Positions 27,402 to 34,646 of a stretch of 64,000 nt of DNA are shown one piece after another. Under the pieces are notes generated by a model, which ran no database searches, was not told the origin of the DNA, and saw only the letters and a program-made list of their open reading frames with translations. The DNA comes from JBDWFY01 sp965275915 (lineage in GTDB: Bacteria; Pseudomonadota; Alphaproteobacteria; Rhizobiales; Stappiaceae). Both the position numbers and the translations under genes were made by a program. How positions within the stretch are numbered: position 1 is the stretch's first letter; each line of letters begins with the position of its first letter. The stretch spans positions 310,001 to 374,000 of the forward strand of contig CBDHYI010000007.1 of the NCBI GenBank assembly GCA_965275915.1. The letters are read 5' to 3'.

Positions 27402-27887
27402 TCAGCAGGATATGGCATCCGATGCGCTCCCTTCCCCGCGCATCCACTGTGGCGGCGCGTCAAAGGGCGATGCGAACATGGCAAGCCACAGGCTTTGGGC
27501 AATCCGCTCAGCGGTCTTGATGATCAGCCCAGCGGCGTCAGGTTCGAAGATCTCTTCCGCTGTCCTGCGAAACAGCTTCAGCCAGATCTGAAAGTCATCT
27601 GAGTGAACATTGGACAGCCGCGTGTGGGCCGGGACGGGTTTGCCCTTGCAGCATCCGGTCTTCAGAAGCACCGACGACCAGAACAGTTTCATCTTGGACA
27701 GGTGTTCGTCCCATCTGCCTTTGAGGCGATTTTCAAAAACCGGTCCCAATCGATCATCGGCGCGAACCCGGCCGTAAAAGGTCTCAACCAGTCGCCCTAT
27801 ATCATCTTCGCGTATCAAGCGATGAACCGGGTGCCGCTCAATGGGTGCGCGTACAACGCCGGACTTCGGAGAAACAGTTCGTGTCAT
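27402..27887 (-). CDS. Group III truncated haemoglobin
   Basis: 161 residues from ATG 27887. The globin core includes LVETFYGRVRADDRLGPVF, the KMKLFWSSVLL helix and the proximal histidine in VPAHTRL, all typical of group III proteins such as Campylobacter Ctb, which bind O2 or NO and are linked to nitrosative stress defence. Just upstream is an NsrR-type operator, and nsrR itself is divergent. An N-terminal stretch of about 25 residues before the globin fold and a Met-Arg-Gly-rich tail are extra. Confidence 0.88.
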   Translation of the reverse strand: MTRTVSPKSGVVRAPIERHPVHRLIREDDIGRLVETFYGRVRADDRLGPVFENRLKGRWDEHLSKMKLFWSSVLLKTGCCKGKPVPAHTRLSNVHSDDFQIWLKLFRRTAEEIFEPDAAGLIIKTAERIAQSLWLAMFASPFDAPPQWMRGEGSASDAISC

Positions 27888-27900
27888 CGGAGTTTCCAAA

Positions 27901-27920
27901 GATGTATGTAATATACATGT
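27901..27920. promoter_or_regulatory. NsrR-type operator
   Basis: ATGTAT-N5-ATACAT at 27902-27918 matches the known NsrR palindrome GATGYATTTnAAATRCATC at 15 of 18 specified positions. It lies 13 bases before the haemoglobin start and 66 before nsrR, so it may control both. A weaker AACAT-N9-ATGTT lies at 27950-27968. Confidence 0.8.
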
Positions 27921-27984
27921 TTTAATACAATCGAACATCCGCTAAAATCAACATCTGAAATGAATGTTTTAGTGAGATGCGACG

Positions 27985-28455
27985 ATGCGCCTCAACCAAG
28001 CCAGCGACTACGCGCTCCGCATTGTCATGCACTGCGCCATGAATTCTGAAACAATTTTGCGGATCGATAAGGTCGTTTCCTCTCAGAAGCTGTCAAAGGC
28101 CCATGTTATGAAACTCGTTGCGCAACTGGGACGTGCCGGTGTTCTGACAACCGTTCGCGGGCGCGGCGGCGGTTTTCGACTGGGCCGGTCGCCGGACAAG
28201 ATTTCAGTCGGAGACATAGTGCGTGCCGTTGAGGCGGATTTTGCGGTGGTTGAATGCATGCGGGACATCGACGAAAGTGAAGTCAACTGCTGTTTCACAC
28301 CCTCTTGCGCTTTGAAACCGGTTATGGGGTCAGCTGTCGATGCTTTCATGCAGGTCCTGGATGACGCTCTGATTTCCGACATTGTCGGCAAGATGTGCAA
28401 GCCGGTGTCTTTCCCGGCCTTTGACGATCAACCGCTCGAAAAATCAGGAACTTGA
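27985..28455 (+). CDS. nsrR: Rrf2-family NO-sensing repressor NsrR
   Basis: 156 residues. Winged helix at the N-terminus (ASDYALRIVMHCA, SKAHVMKLVAQL, GRGGGFRL). The cluster-binding cysteines are in VECMRDIDESEVNCCFTPSC, spaced as in NsrR proteins that hold an Fe-S cluster destroyed by nitric oxide. It is divergent from the haemoglobin operon and separated from it by the matching operator. Rrf2 regulators such as IscR differ in Cys spacing and context, so NsrR is the best reading. Confidence 0.9.
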   Translation: MRLNQASDYALRIVMHCAMNSETILRIDKVVSSQKLSKAHVMKLVAQLGRAGVLTTVRGRGGGFRLGRSPDKISVGDIVRAVEADFAVVECMRDIDESEVNCCFTPSCALKPVMGSAVDAFMQVLDDALISDIVGKMCKPVSFPAFDDQPLEKSGT

Positions 28456-28519
28456 CCCTTCCCCCTCGCTTCCCTTTTCTGGTATCCAGAAAATGCGGAA
28501 CTTTGCGGGAGTCCTATCC

Positions 28520-29383
28520 ATGGAAGAACAGGTCGATCAACTCGTCGCCCTAGTCGGGTCCAAAGAGGAGCTTGCCAACCTGTTCGCCCAGGTAACGGGC
28601 GTCGGCCTCAACGTGATCTATGCGATCATCATTCTTCTGCTTGGATGGTGGGTTGCCAATCTCACCAAGCGCATGCTGCGCCGGGCTATGGACAAGACCG
28701 ATCATATCGACGACACGATAGCCGGTTTCGCGTCCAGTCTGGCGCGCTACTTCGTCCTGGTGATCGTTCTCATAGCGGTTCTGCAACTGTTCGGGATCGA
28801 GACAACAAGCCTCGTTGCGGTTCTGGGTGCGACGACTTTGGCCATCGGCCTCGCGCTTCAGGGCACACTTTCCCATGTCGCCGCCGGCGTGATGCTGCTG
28901 TTTTTCCGTCCCTTCAAAGTCGGCGATTATGTGGAAATTGGCGGCCAGTCCGGCACGGTGAAGGAAATAACCCTGTTTACCACCGAGCTCGCCACACCCG
29001 ACAATGTTCAGATAATCCTGCCCAACGGCGAGGCCTGGGGCTCGGCTGTCATCAACTATTCGGCTCATCCGACGCGCCGCGTCGATATAACGATCGGCAT
29101 CGGGTACGATGACAGCATGGACCAGGCAATGGAAACGTTCAAAGCCGTGATCGCCGCCGATGATCGTATCCACGCATCACCCGACCCGTTTGTGGCAATA
29201 ACCAATCTGGGTGACAGCGCTGTTGATGTTACATTGCGGGTCTGGTGCGCCTCAAGCGACTACTGGGCGTTAAAATTCGATCTGACGAAAACTCTGAAAA
29301 GCGCACTCGATGCGGCGGGCATTTCCATTCCCTACCCCCAGATGGACGTGCACCAGATCGTGGCTCAACCCGCCGCGCAGTAA
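28520..29383 (+). CDS. Small-conductance mechanosensitive channel MscS family
   Basis: 287 residues from ATG 28520. Three membrane helices are seen, the third pore-lining one reading GATTLAIGLALQGTLSHVAAG, followed by the beta-domain motif FRPFKVGDYVEIGGQSG. Length matches minimal MscS of E. coli (286). It protects cells on hypo-osmotic shock. The frame is open upstream into nsrR, but the chosen ATG lies just before the first helix. Confidence 0.93.
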   Translation: MEEQVDQLVALVGSKEELANLFAQVTGVGLNVIYAIIILLLGWWVANLTKRMLRRAMDKTDHIDDTIAGFASSLARYFVLVIVLIAVLQLFGIETTSLVAVLGATTLAIGLALQGTLSHVAAGVMLLFFRPFKVGDYVEIGGQSGTVKEITLFTTELATPDNVQIILPNGEAWGSAVINYSAHPTRRVDITIGIGYDDSMDQAMETFKAVIAADDRIHASPDPFVAITNLGDSAVDVTLRVWCASSDYWALKFDLTKTLKSALDAAGISIPYPQMDVHQIVAQPAAQ

Positions 29384-29726
29384 AGCCGGCAGAATGGACC
29401 TGCCGTTCAGCTGCCGAGGATAGGCTGCAAACGGCCCCGGCCTTATCTGAACCGCAGGCGCTGACGGCTCAAAAACCGTTAAAGCCGGCGTCGCACACGC
29501 GGGTGCTTATCATGCATTCTCAAATCGAACGGTATGTATTTCACCCCGCCTTTCTATCGGCCTTGTGAATTCCTTCACGAATAGAGCCCGTTTTCACGCC
29601 TCCCAAAGCAATCATCTATATTCTGTGACGCCCGTCACTCGTATTTCTGACGACACCATTTAGATAACACTCATCAGAGGCAAGGAACTCAAGTAAAAAG
29701 CCTCGCATTTAGGGATCATTATTGCT
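29384..29726 (+). other. Gene-free promoter region of secreted protein 1
   Basis: 343 bases without a convincing gene. It contains the Crp-type site at 29624-29639; the 60 bases before the ATG are AT-rich. Confidence 0.6.
29624..29639 (+). promoter_or_regulatory. Crp-type operator, site 1
   Basis: TGTGA-CGCCCG-TCACT. Its centre lies 95.5 bases before the ATG of the secreted protein gene, the same distance as at site 2. Confidence 0.68.
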
Positions 29727-30041
29727 ATGAATAAGATTATCTCATCCGCACTTGCAGTCGCTGTCATCATCACCGGCGCGCTCTCTGTTTCCACTCCGGT
29801 ATCCGCTGCCGGCCAGTCAGTAGAAAACGCCAATGTCGTTCTTGTTGGCGGCAAACACCGCAAGAAACGTCATCGTCATTTCAAAAAACACTTTGGTTTC
29901 AAATACGGTCCGAAAGGCTATTGGGGTAATGACTGGGGCTGCCACTACAAAAAACACCGCGTTTGGAGCGACTATCACGGTCATCCTATCTGGGTGAAAA
30001 AGAAATACTGCGGACATAAGCGCACGTTCTTCTACTACTGA
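29727..30041 (+). CDS. Secreted His/Lys-rich protein, paralogue 1
   Basis: 104 residues. A signal peptide ends near PVSAA; the mature part starts GQSVENANVVLVGG and is then strongly basic, rich in His, Lys, Trp and Tyr. Two cysteines (WGCHY and KKYCGH) could form a disulfide in the periplasm. The C-terminal DYHGHPIWVKKKYCG is shared with the second copy at 30633. Function is unknown; the composition would suit binding of metal, heme, nucleic acid or anionic surface polymers. It has its own terminator and a Crp-type site upstream. Confidence 0.8.
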   Translation: MNKIISSALAVAVIITGALSVSTPVSAAGQSVENANVVLVGGKHRKKRHRHFKKHFGFKYGPKGYWGNDWGCHYKKHRVWSDYHGHPIWVKKKYCGHKRTFFYY

Positions 30042-30065
30042 TCTGACAGACAAAAAACAATGAAC

Positions 30066-30099
30066 GAAACGGCCTCCCTTCGGGGAGGCTTTTTCGTTT
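30066..30099 (+). terminator. Intrinsic terminator of secreted protein 1
   Basis: GCCTCCC (30072-30078), loop TTCG, GGGAGGC (30083-30089), then TTTTTCGTTT. Confidence 0.93.
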
Positions 30100-30529
30100 G
30101 CAAAACCATTCGCACCCTCCAACCGTTCGCAAACGAAGACAGGCTGAGACCCGGTGGGCATCCCGGAGAGATTGACGCCCTTTTGCGGCAGGAGCGCAAG
30201 ACAAACCGTGTTGGCGCATCTCAGAATCGATCGATCCGCAGCTTGTTTCAGGGACAACTGATCATATCCGCACGATGGACGGCGCCCTGAAAAGACCAGC
30301 TCACTACGGGCAATTCTCGCGATCATTGGATCGCGTGAAATGCCCCAACCCTCTATTGCCACGCGCATCCTTGTCGCGAAGGTGATCCAACCTTCACGGG
30401 ATGCGCTCTATCACGTCATCCTGCACCGACTTCAGATTTCCAGTCTATATTGACGAATATCACAAAATAAATATGAAATATTTCACTATACTTAAAAATT
30501 TCACTTCTTTGCATCATAATAAGTAGATT

Positions 30530-30545
30530 TGTGATAGCAATCACG
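30530..30545 (+). promoter_or_regulatory. Crp-type operator, site 2
   Basis: TGTGA-TAGCAA-TCACG, centre 95.5 bases before the ATG of paralogue 2. Adjacent bases extend the match (ATTTGTGA). Confidence 0.7.
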
Positions 30546-30632
30546 TGATTATCTGTAAAATTAAATTAAATTAATTCTTGTAGAAAGCGAGAACAATAAT
30601 GTTTTTGCAATATAACAGGGAGTTATACTAAA

Positions 30633-30941
30633 ATGAACAAGATTATCTCCTCCGCAATTGCAGCTGCCGTCATTTTCGGCGGTGCAGTTTCAATATCGGT
30701 ACCGGCCTCCGCTGCCGGACAATCGTTCGAAAATGCCCAGGTCATCCAGGTCGGCGGCAAGCATCGGAAATTCCGCAAGCATCGCCGGTGGCACAAGCAT
30801 AAGCGCCATTTCTGGGGTCATGCAGGACACTGGGGTCATGGTTGCTACTTCCAGAAGTTCAAGAAGTGGAGCGAGTATCATGGCCACTACATTTGGGTGA
30901 AGCGCAAAGTTTGCGGATATGACGGTCCGTTTTACTACTAA
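30633..30941 (+). CDS. Secreted His/Lys-rich protein, paralogue 2
   Basis: 102 residues. The first 30 residues, including the signal peptide (MNKIISSAIAAAV...ASAAGQS), are close to identical to paralogue 1. The central basic part differs in detail but keeps the composition, and the C-terminus again has two cysteines (HGCYFQ, RKVCGY) and YHGHYIWVKRK. The two genes are a tandem duplication that kept its control region. Ribosome site GGGAG. Confidence 0.8.
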   Translation: MNKIISSAIAAAVIFGGAVSISVPASAAGQSFENAQVIQVGGKHRKFRKHRRWHKHKRHFWGHAGHWGHGCYFQKFKKWSEYHGHYIWVKRKVCGYDGPFYY

Positions 30942-30978
30942 GCGAACAGGCTCTTTCTGAGCCTTTCGACCTCAAATG

Positions 30979-31012
30979 GAAACAGCCTCACCGGTCAACG
31001 GGAGGCTGTTTC
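30979..31012. terminator. Intrinsic terminator between paralogue 2 and the regulator
   Basis: An 11-bp perfect stem (GAAACAGCCTC at 30979-30989 with GAGGCTGTTTC at 31002-31012), followed by TTC/ATTCTTT. It lies between two convergent genes and may serve both. Confidence 0.8.
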
Positions 31013-31039
31013 ATTCTTTACGCGAAAACTGAGTGTTTC

Positions 31040-31729
31040 TTAAAGCTGGCTGGCCTGTTCAAGCGTCTTGGGCTGTTCCAAGCAGTAATAGCCATTGATC
31101 CGGCTGACAACTCCCGCCCGTTTCCACTCGTTCAGCACACGGCTTACATTTTCCCGCGCCGCGCCGGCCATATTCGCAATCTCGGCCTGTCCAAGTTTGT
31201 AGTTGACCAGGATGCGATCGCCATCAAGCGGTTTGCCGAAAGAGTCGGCGAGTTGGAGCAGCGTTTGCGCAACCCGACCCGGCAGCGGCAGAAAACTGCG
31301 GGCCGCCAGAACATCGTTTGCCTGCCGCAACCGCCCGCCGACAATGGTGAGCATGTGACGGTAAACAGCGGGATTATCATCTGCAAAGCGCTCAAAAGCC
31401 GCCTTGTCCATAAAAGCCAGTTGACACTCCTTCAGCGCTGAGACGGTCGCCGATCGCGGTCGCCCGTCCAACAGGGCGAGTTCACCGACAATGTTGTTGG
31501 GGCCCAGAACGGCCAGCAACTGCTCATCTCCGTCGATCGAAAGGATGCTGACTTTGAGCGAACCTTCCAGAATCGCATAACAACCGTTGCCGGGATCACC
31601 CGCTTCAAACAGGATCGATCCCGGTTTGAGCTTCATCGAACGAGCGAGACTTGACAGACCGTCGGCCAATTCAGGATCCAGTCCTTCAAGTGAAAAACTG
31701 TTCTTAAGAACCGAACTGATTTGAGTCAT
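31040..31729 (-). CDS. Crp/Fnr-family transcription regulator
   Basis: 229 residues from ATG 31729, which has GGAAG just upstream. The cyclic-nucleotide-binding-type barrel (about 20-125) shows GSILFEAGDPGNGCYAILEG and VGELALLDGRPRSATV; the latter carries the Gly-Glu and Arg-Ser-Ala phosphate-cassette residues, so it may bind cAMP or cGMP. The winged helix ends the protein; its recognition helix reads RENVSR, with Arg, Glu and Arg placed as in E. coli CRP, which reads TGTGA. There is no Fnr-type Cys set. Three TGTGA-N6-TCAC sites surround it. Confidence 0.9.
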   Translation of the reverse strand: MTQISSVLKNSFSLEGLDPELADGLSSLARSMKLKPGSILFEAGDPGNGCYAILEGSLKVSILSIDGDEQLLAVLGPNNIVGELALLDGRPRSATVSALKECQLAFMDKAAFERFADDNPAVYRHMLTIVGGRLRQANDVLAARSFLPLPGRVAQTLLQLADSFGKPLDGDRILVNYKLGQAEIANMAGAARENVSRVLNEWKRAGVVSRINGYYCLEQPKTLEQASQL

Positions 31730-31821
31730 CGTGTCTTCCGATCCGAGTCCGTTTGACTGACGCAAATGGATTTCCTTATTCCTGCCTACAGTGCGCACAT
31801 CGATTATGAAAGAGCAATCTT

Positions 31822-31837
31822 TGTGACGAAAATCACT
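31822..31837 (-). promoter_or_regulatory. Crp-type operator, site 3 (regulator gene)
   Basis: TGTGA-CGAAAA-TCACT, centre about 100 bases before the regulator's ATG; suggests autoregulation. Confidence 0.68.
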
Positions 31838-31909
31838 TTAATTGAACACAAAAGTGTCCATATTAACAACCGTAAGGACAGCTCTTCCCCTTATGTCCTC
31901 ACCTCCAGC

Positions 31910-31946
31910 AAAAAAGCGGTCTCCACTCCCCGGGAGGCCGTTTTTT
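31910..31946. terminator. Bidirectional terminator
   Basis: An imperfect stem (GCGGTCTCC with GGAGGCCG) is bordered by A6 and T6 runs. It should end the minus-strand YdjC-like gene transcript; MITE B copy 2 now lies between that gene and this terminator. Confidence 0.65.
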
Positions 31947-32001
31947 GTTGCCGGACACAGTATTCGGGTCGCGTTCCTTATTACGACACTATGAATTCAG
32001 G

Positions 32002-32150
32002 CTAGGCTCAGGACCCATTCATTTCATCCATTGTGCGAGAGCAGATTTTGTTTTTGACAAGGCGGAAAGACGCAGGAAACCGTCCGGTTTTCAAGCCTTT
32101 CCTACGCAGTCAGGAACACAATTGCATGAAATGAATGGGTCCTGAGCCTA
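32002..32150. mobile_element. MITE-like element B, copy 2 (149 bp)
   Basis: Perfect 25-bp terminal inverted repeats (32003-32027 with 32126-32150) bounded by TA. The interior (about 100 bases) is nearly identical to copy 1 but lacks its extra palindrome, so this is the basic form. It carries no gene and depends on a transposase elsewhere; short length, TIRs and TA ends point to the IS630/Tc1-mariner type. Confidence 0.85.
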
Positions 32151-32160
32151 AATCCCGAAA

Positions 32161-32952
32161 CTAAAAAAGGAAAAGTCCACGCTCGTCCTGCAACGATAGA
32201 AAACTATCGCTGTTCAGAAAGTCCAAATGTGCACTGCGGACGGACTGAAGTTTCTTCGGCTCCAATTTACGCAGGCGATCGTCGACCTCACCAGGATAGC
32301 AAACGGCAACCGTGTTATCGGCCTGTTCGGCCAGCGTACCGACGACAAACTGATGGAGATCGTTTACGTCTTCACTGCGCGGCCAGAACAAGATACCGCC
32401 GGTTGCGGCCAGATTCCGCCCCTTGGCCCGCCGGAACAGAATATGGTCCGCCCGCGTGCCGCTCAGCGGCGTCATGATAAGCACATCGTTCATCGATTTC
32501 TCAACCAAACATTCCGTCAGCGCCTTGGCGATACGGGCCGTCAGCGGCGTATCGAAATGCAGTGTTACGAAATCCGGTTTGCGGCCGAAATGCTCCGAAA
32601 ACAGATCCAGTTGTGCCCCGATCTCCGCCCGGGTTCCTTCCCTGGGAACGAGTCGAAGAACGTTGCTAACGCGGCTTTTCAGCGGTTTTGGGAAAGGATC
32701 GCCGTAGTTGGCGCGTCCTTCCTCGCTGGCCGGTCGAAAAGGATAGGACAGCGTGATGGCAAGCCCCGCTCTGGTACGGCTTCCGCTGTCCTCTATTGAC
32801 TGCCGCAAAGCCTGCGCCTCAAGCGGCCACAATTCACTGGCGGCGAGGCACCCGATCGCTGATATCCGCCCGCCTGCCGCGAGATCCCGCAGCGCCCGGT
32901 CAATGCCAAACGCCAGACCGTATTCCAACGAAGTCAATATGACACGTTTCAT
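32161..32952 (-). CDS. YdjC/ChbG/HpnK-like deacetylase homologue, degenerate active site
   Basis: 263 residues with the overall plan of the YdjC carbohydrate deacetylase family. The metal and catalytic residues look lost: the DDFG motif reads LEYG (9-12), the GLHL His motif reads GLAITL, and the HxDxHxHxH motif reads HFDTPL. It may therefore bind rather than cut its sugar, or be a divergent subfamily. It is the last gene after GT2-GtrA and GT39 on the same strand (158-base gap), a context typical of lipid-linked sugar modification of lipid A or hopanoids. Confidence 0.72.
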   Translation of the reverse strand: MKRVILTSLEYGLAFGIDRALRDLAAGGRISAIGCLAASELWPLEAQALRQSIEDSGSRTRAGLAITLSYPFRPASEEGRANYGDPFPKPLKSRVSNVLRLVPREGTRAEIGAQLDLFSEHFGRKPDFVTLHFDTPLTARIAKALTECLVEKSMNDVLIMTPLSGTRADHILFRRAKGRNLAATGGILFWPRSEDVNDLHQFVVGTLAEQADNTVAVCYPGEVDDRLRKLEPKKLQSVRSAHLDFLNSDSFLSLQDERGLFLF

Positions 32953-33110
32953 AGCAGGGCGGCCCCGATTTCCTCGGGTCAGTTTAAACCATGATTCGCC
33001 TTGCTTAGAACAACTCCGTATGAACCGAGATTTTATCGAGGGGGTGTTCGAAAACGCAATTTCACCAATTCCAAGAATGGCTTACAGAGATTCCACACAA
33101 CAAATCGACC

Positions 33111-34646
33111 CTACCGGTCCGGAAGTGGAAAAGTCGGATCGATCGGATGTTCGAACGGCCGAGAGAAATAATACACATTGATTTCGTCAAGCACGGTATC
33201 CCGAACTTTCCGCTCCAGCGTTGCAATACGTTGAAAATGACGAAAATGCATCTTGGCACGCCCCGAGCCGTCCCGCCTCGCAAAAGCAACATAAAGACCC
33301 GGCTTGTTCGTCACTTCCGGATCCGGCGGCGGCGCCATCACAAAACGAATTCTCTCCGTAAGCTGTACGACCGGCAATTGCCCACGCAGGACGAAGTCCA
33401 ATTCCCCGGTAAGACCATAACTGGATGTTGCAACCCATTGAGCCCCTGACTCATCGGCCAGCTCCACAATCTCGCGACCGATCTGGTTCCAACCACGCAA
33501 CTGGAATGTGGGCTCTTTTCTGCCGAAGGCACCGGTCAGCGGCGTTATGGCATGCACATAAACAATAAATGCCGCGAGTATGCCCGTGACAACAACGGCC
33601 TTGCGCCAAAAACGGATCCATCGGCCGGGCTCCATCGCCCAGTTCCCGAACCCGACCGCCATGGGCGCCGCCAGCATCGAAAAGGCAGGAAAAAGCGGTG
33701 CGGGCCAATTCGCCTGCACGCGACCATGAAAGGCGTGAAAGGTGAGATAAAGCAGAAACGGCATACTTGTCAGGACAAGCAGCGCCGGTTCCGGAGACCG
33801 GTCGGCAAACGTCCGCCGGAGAGCCGCCCAGATGCCCGGAAGCAAGAAAACGAGTATGAGCGGATTGACCAATCCGGCCATAGCCCCGGCAAATTCACCA
33901 AGAAATTTCAGTGTCCAGCGCCTGGGCACGGCCCGCCCGAACTGCTTCACGAAAGAAGCCCATTCGTGATCCATATTCCACAGAATCAGCGGCACGACCA
34001 GAAGGCCCGCGATAAGGCCTCCGGCCCATATCTGCCAGGAGAACAACCAGCGGCGGAGCTCCGGTATCAGGATCACCCAGAGAACAATTCCGGCTCCCAG
34101 AAACAGCACCGAGTATTTTGACAGAAGCCCGCATCCGGCAAAGAAACCAACGGCCAGCCACCAGAGACCGTTCTTGCTCGCATAAAGCTCAGCCAACGCC
34201 CAGAGGCTCATGCCCCAGAAAAACACCGACGGCGCATCCGGGGTCGCAAGGACAGAGCCGACGCCGATCAGAATTGTGGAATTGAAAAACAAAACCGCCA
34301 TGCCGGCGGTTTGGCGGTCAAACAACAGGAATGCGGTCCGCCACAAAGCCAGGGATCCGACGAGCGTGGCCAGGACACCGACAAGACGGACTCCCAGCGC
34401 GTTGTCTCCGGCAATGAGCTGACCTGCAGCAATCCACCAACCGATCATGGGCGGATGATCATAATAGCCGAAAGCCGGATTGAGGCCCCAAAGCCGATAA
34501 TAGGCTTCGTCTTCCACAAGCCCGGTCGTCGCTGCGGTCACCAATCGGACGGCCGTGAGTCCCAGCACAACGATAATCAGCGACTGCGGGCGCAGAAACA
34601 CCGGCAAATCGCTACTTTCGCCAGGTGAGGACTGAACTTGCCGCAT
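33111..34646 (-). CDS. GT39-family (PMT/ArnT-like) membrane glycosyltransferase
   Basis: 511 residues with about 11-13 membrane helices. The first periplasmic loop carries EDEAYYRLW and YYDHPPMIGW, the acidic motif with which PMT/ArnT-type enzymes take sugars from a polyprenyl phosphate carrier. It probably moves a sugar to lipid A or another envelope acceptor at the periplasmic face. Its start overlaps the end of the upstream GT2-GtrA gene by 35 bases, so the two are translationally linked: the upstream enzyme makes the carrier-bound sugar. Confidence 0.88.
   Translation of the reverse strand: MRQVQSSPGESSDLPVFLRPQSLIIVVLGLTAVRLVTAATTGLVEDEAYYRLWGLNPAFGYYDHPPMIGWWIAAGQLIAGDNALGVRLVGVLATLVGSLALWRTAFLLFDRQTAGMAVLFFNSTILIGVGSVLATPDAPSVFFWGMSLWALAELYASKNGLWWLAVGFFAGCGLLSKYSVLFLGAGIVLWVILIPELRRWLFSWQIWAGGLIAGLLVVPLILWNMDHEWASFVKQFGRAVPRRWTLKFLGEFAGAMAGLVNPLILVFLLPGIWAALRRTFADRSPEPALLVLTSMPFLLYLTFHAFHGRVQANWPAPLFPAFSMLAAPMAVGFGNWAMEPGRWIRFWRKAVVVTGILAAFIVYVHAITPLTGAFGRKEPTFQLRGWNQIGREIVELADESGAQWVATSSYGLTGELDFVLRGQLPVVQLTERIRFVMAPPPDPEVTNKPGLYVAFARRDGSGRAKMHFRHFQRIATLERKVRDTVLDEINVYYFSRPFEHPIDPTFPLPDR

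Larger units (their letters stand above)
30042..30632. other. Gene-free region between the two secreted-protein genes
   Basis: 591 bases. It holds the terminator of paralogue 1, a hairpin at 30363-30406 (GCGCATCC/GGATGCGC outside, GAAGGT/ACCTTC inside), Crp site 2, and a very AT-rich stretch from about 30440. No reading frame in it looks real. Confidence 0.65.

Noticed and set aside
31840..31946. Possible small RNA upstream of the Crp gene (CU-rich sequence ending in a terminator)
   Set aside because: The hairpin is better explained as the terminator of the minus-strand YdjC-like gene, and no clear promoter spacing is present.
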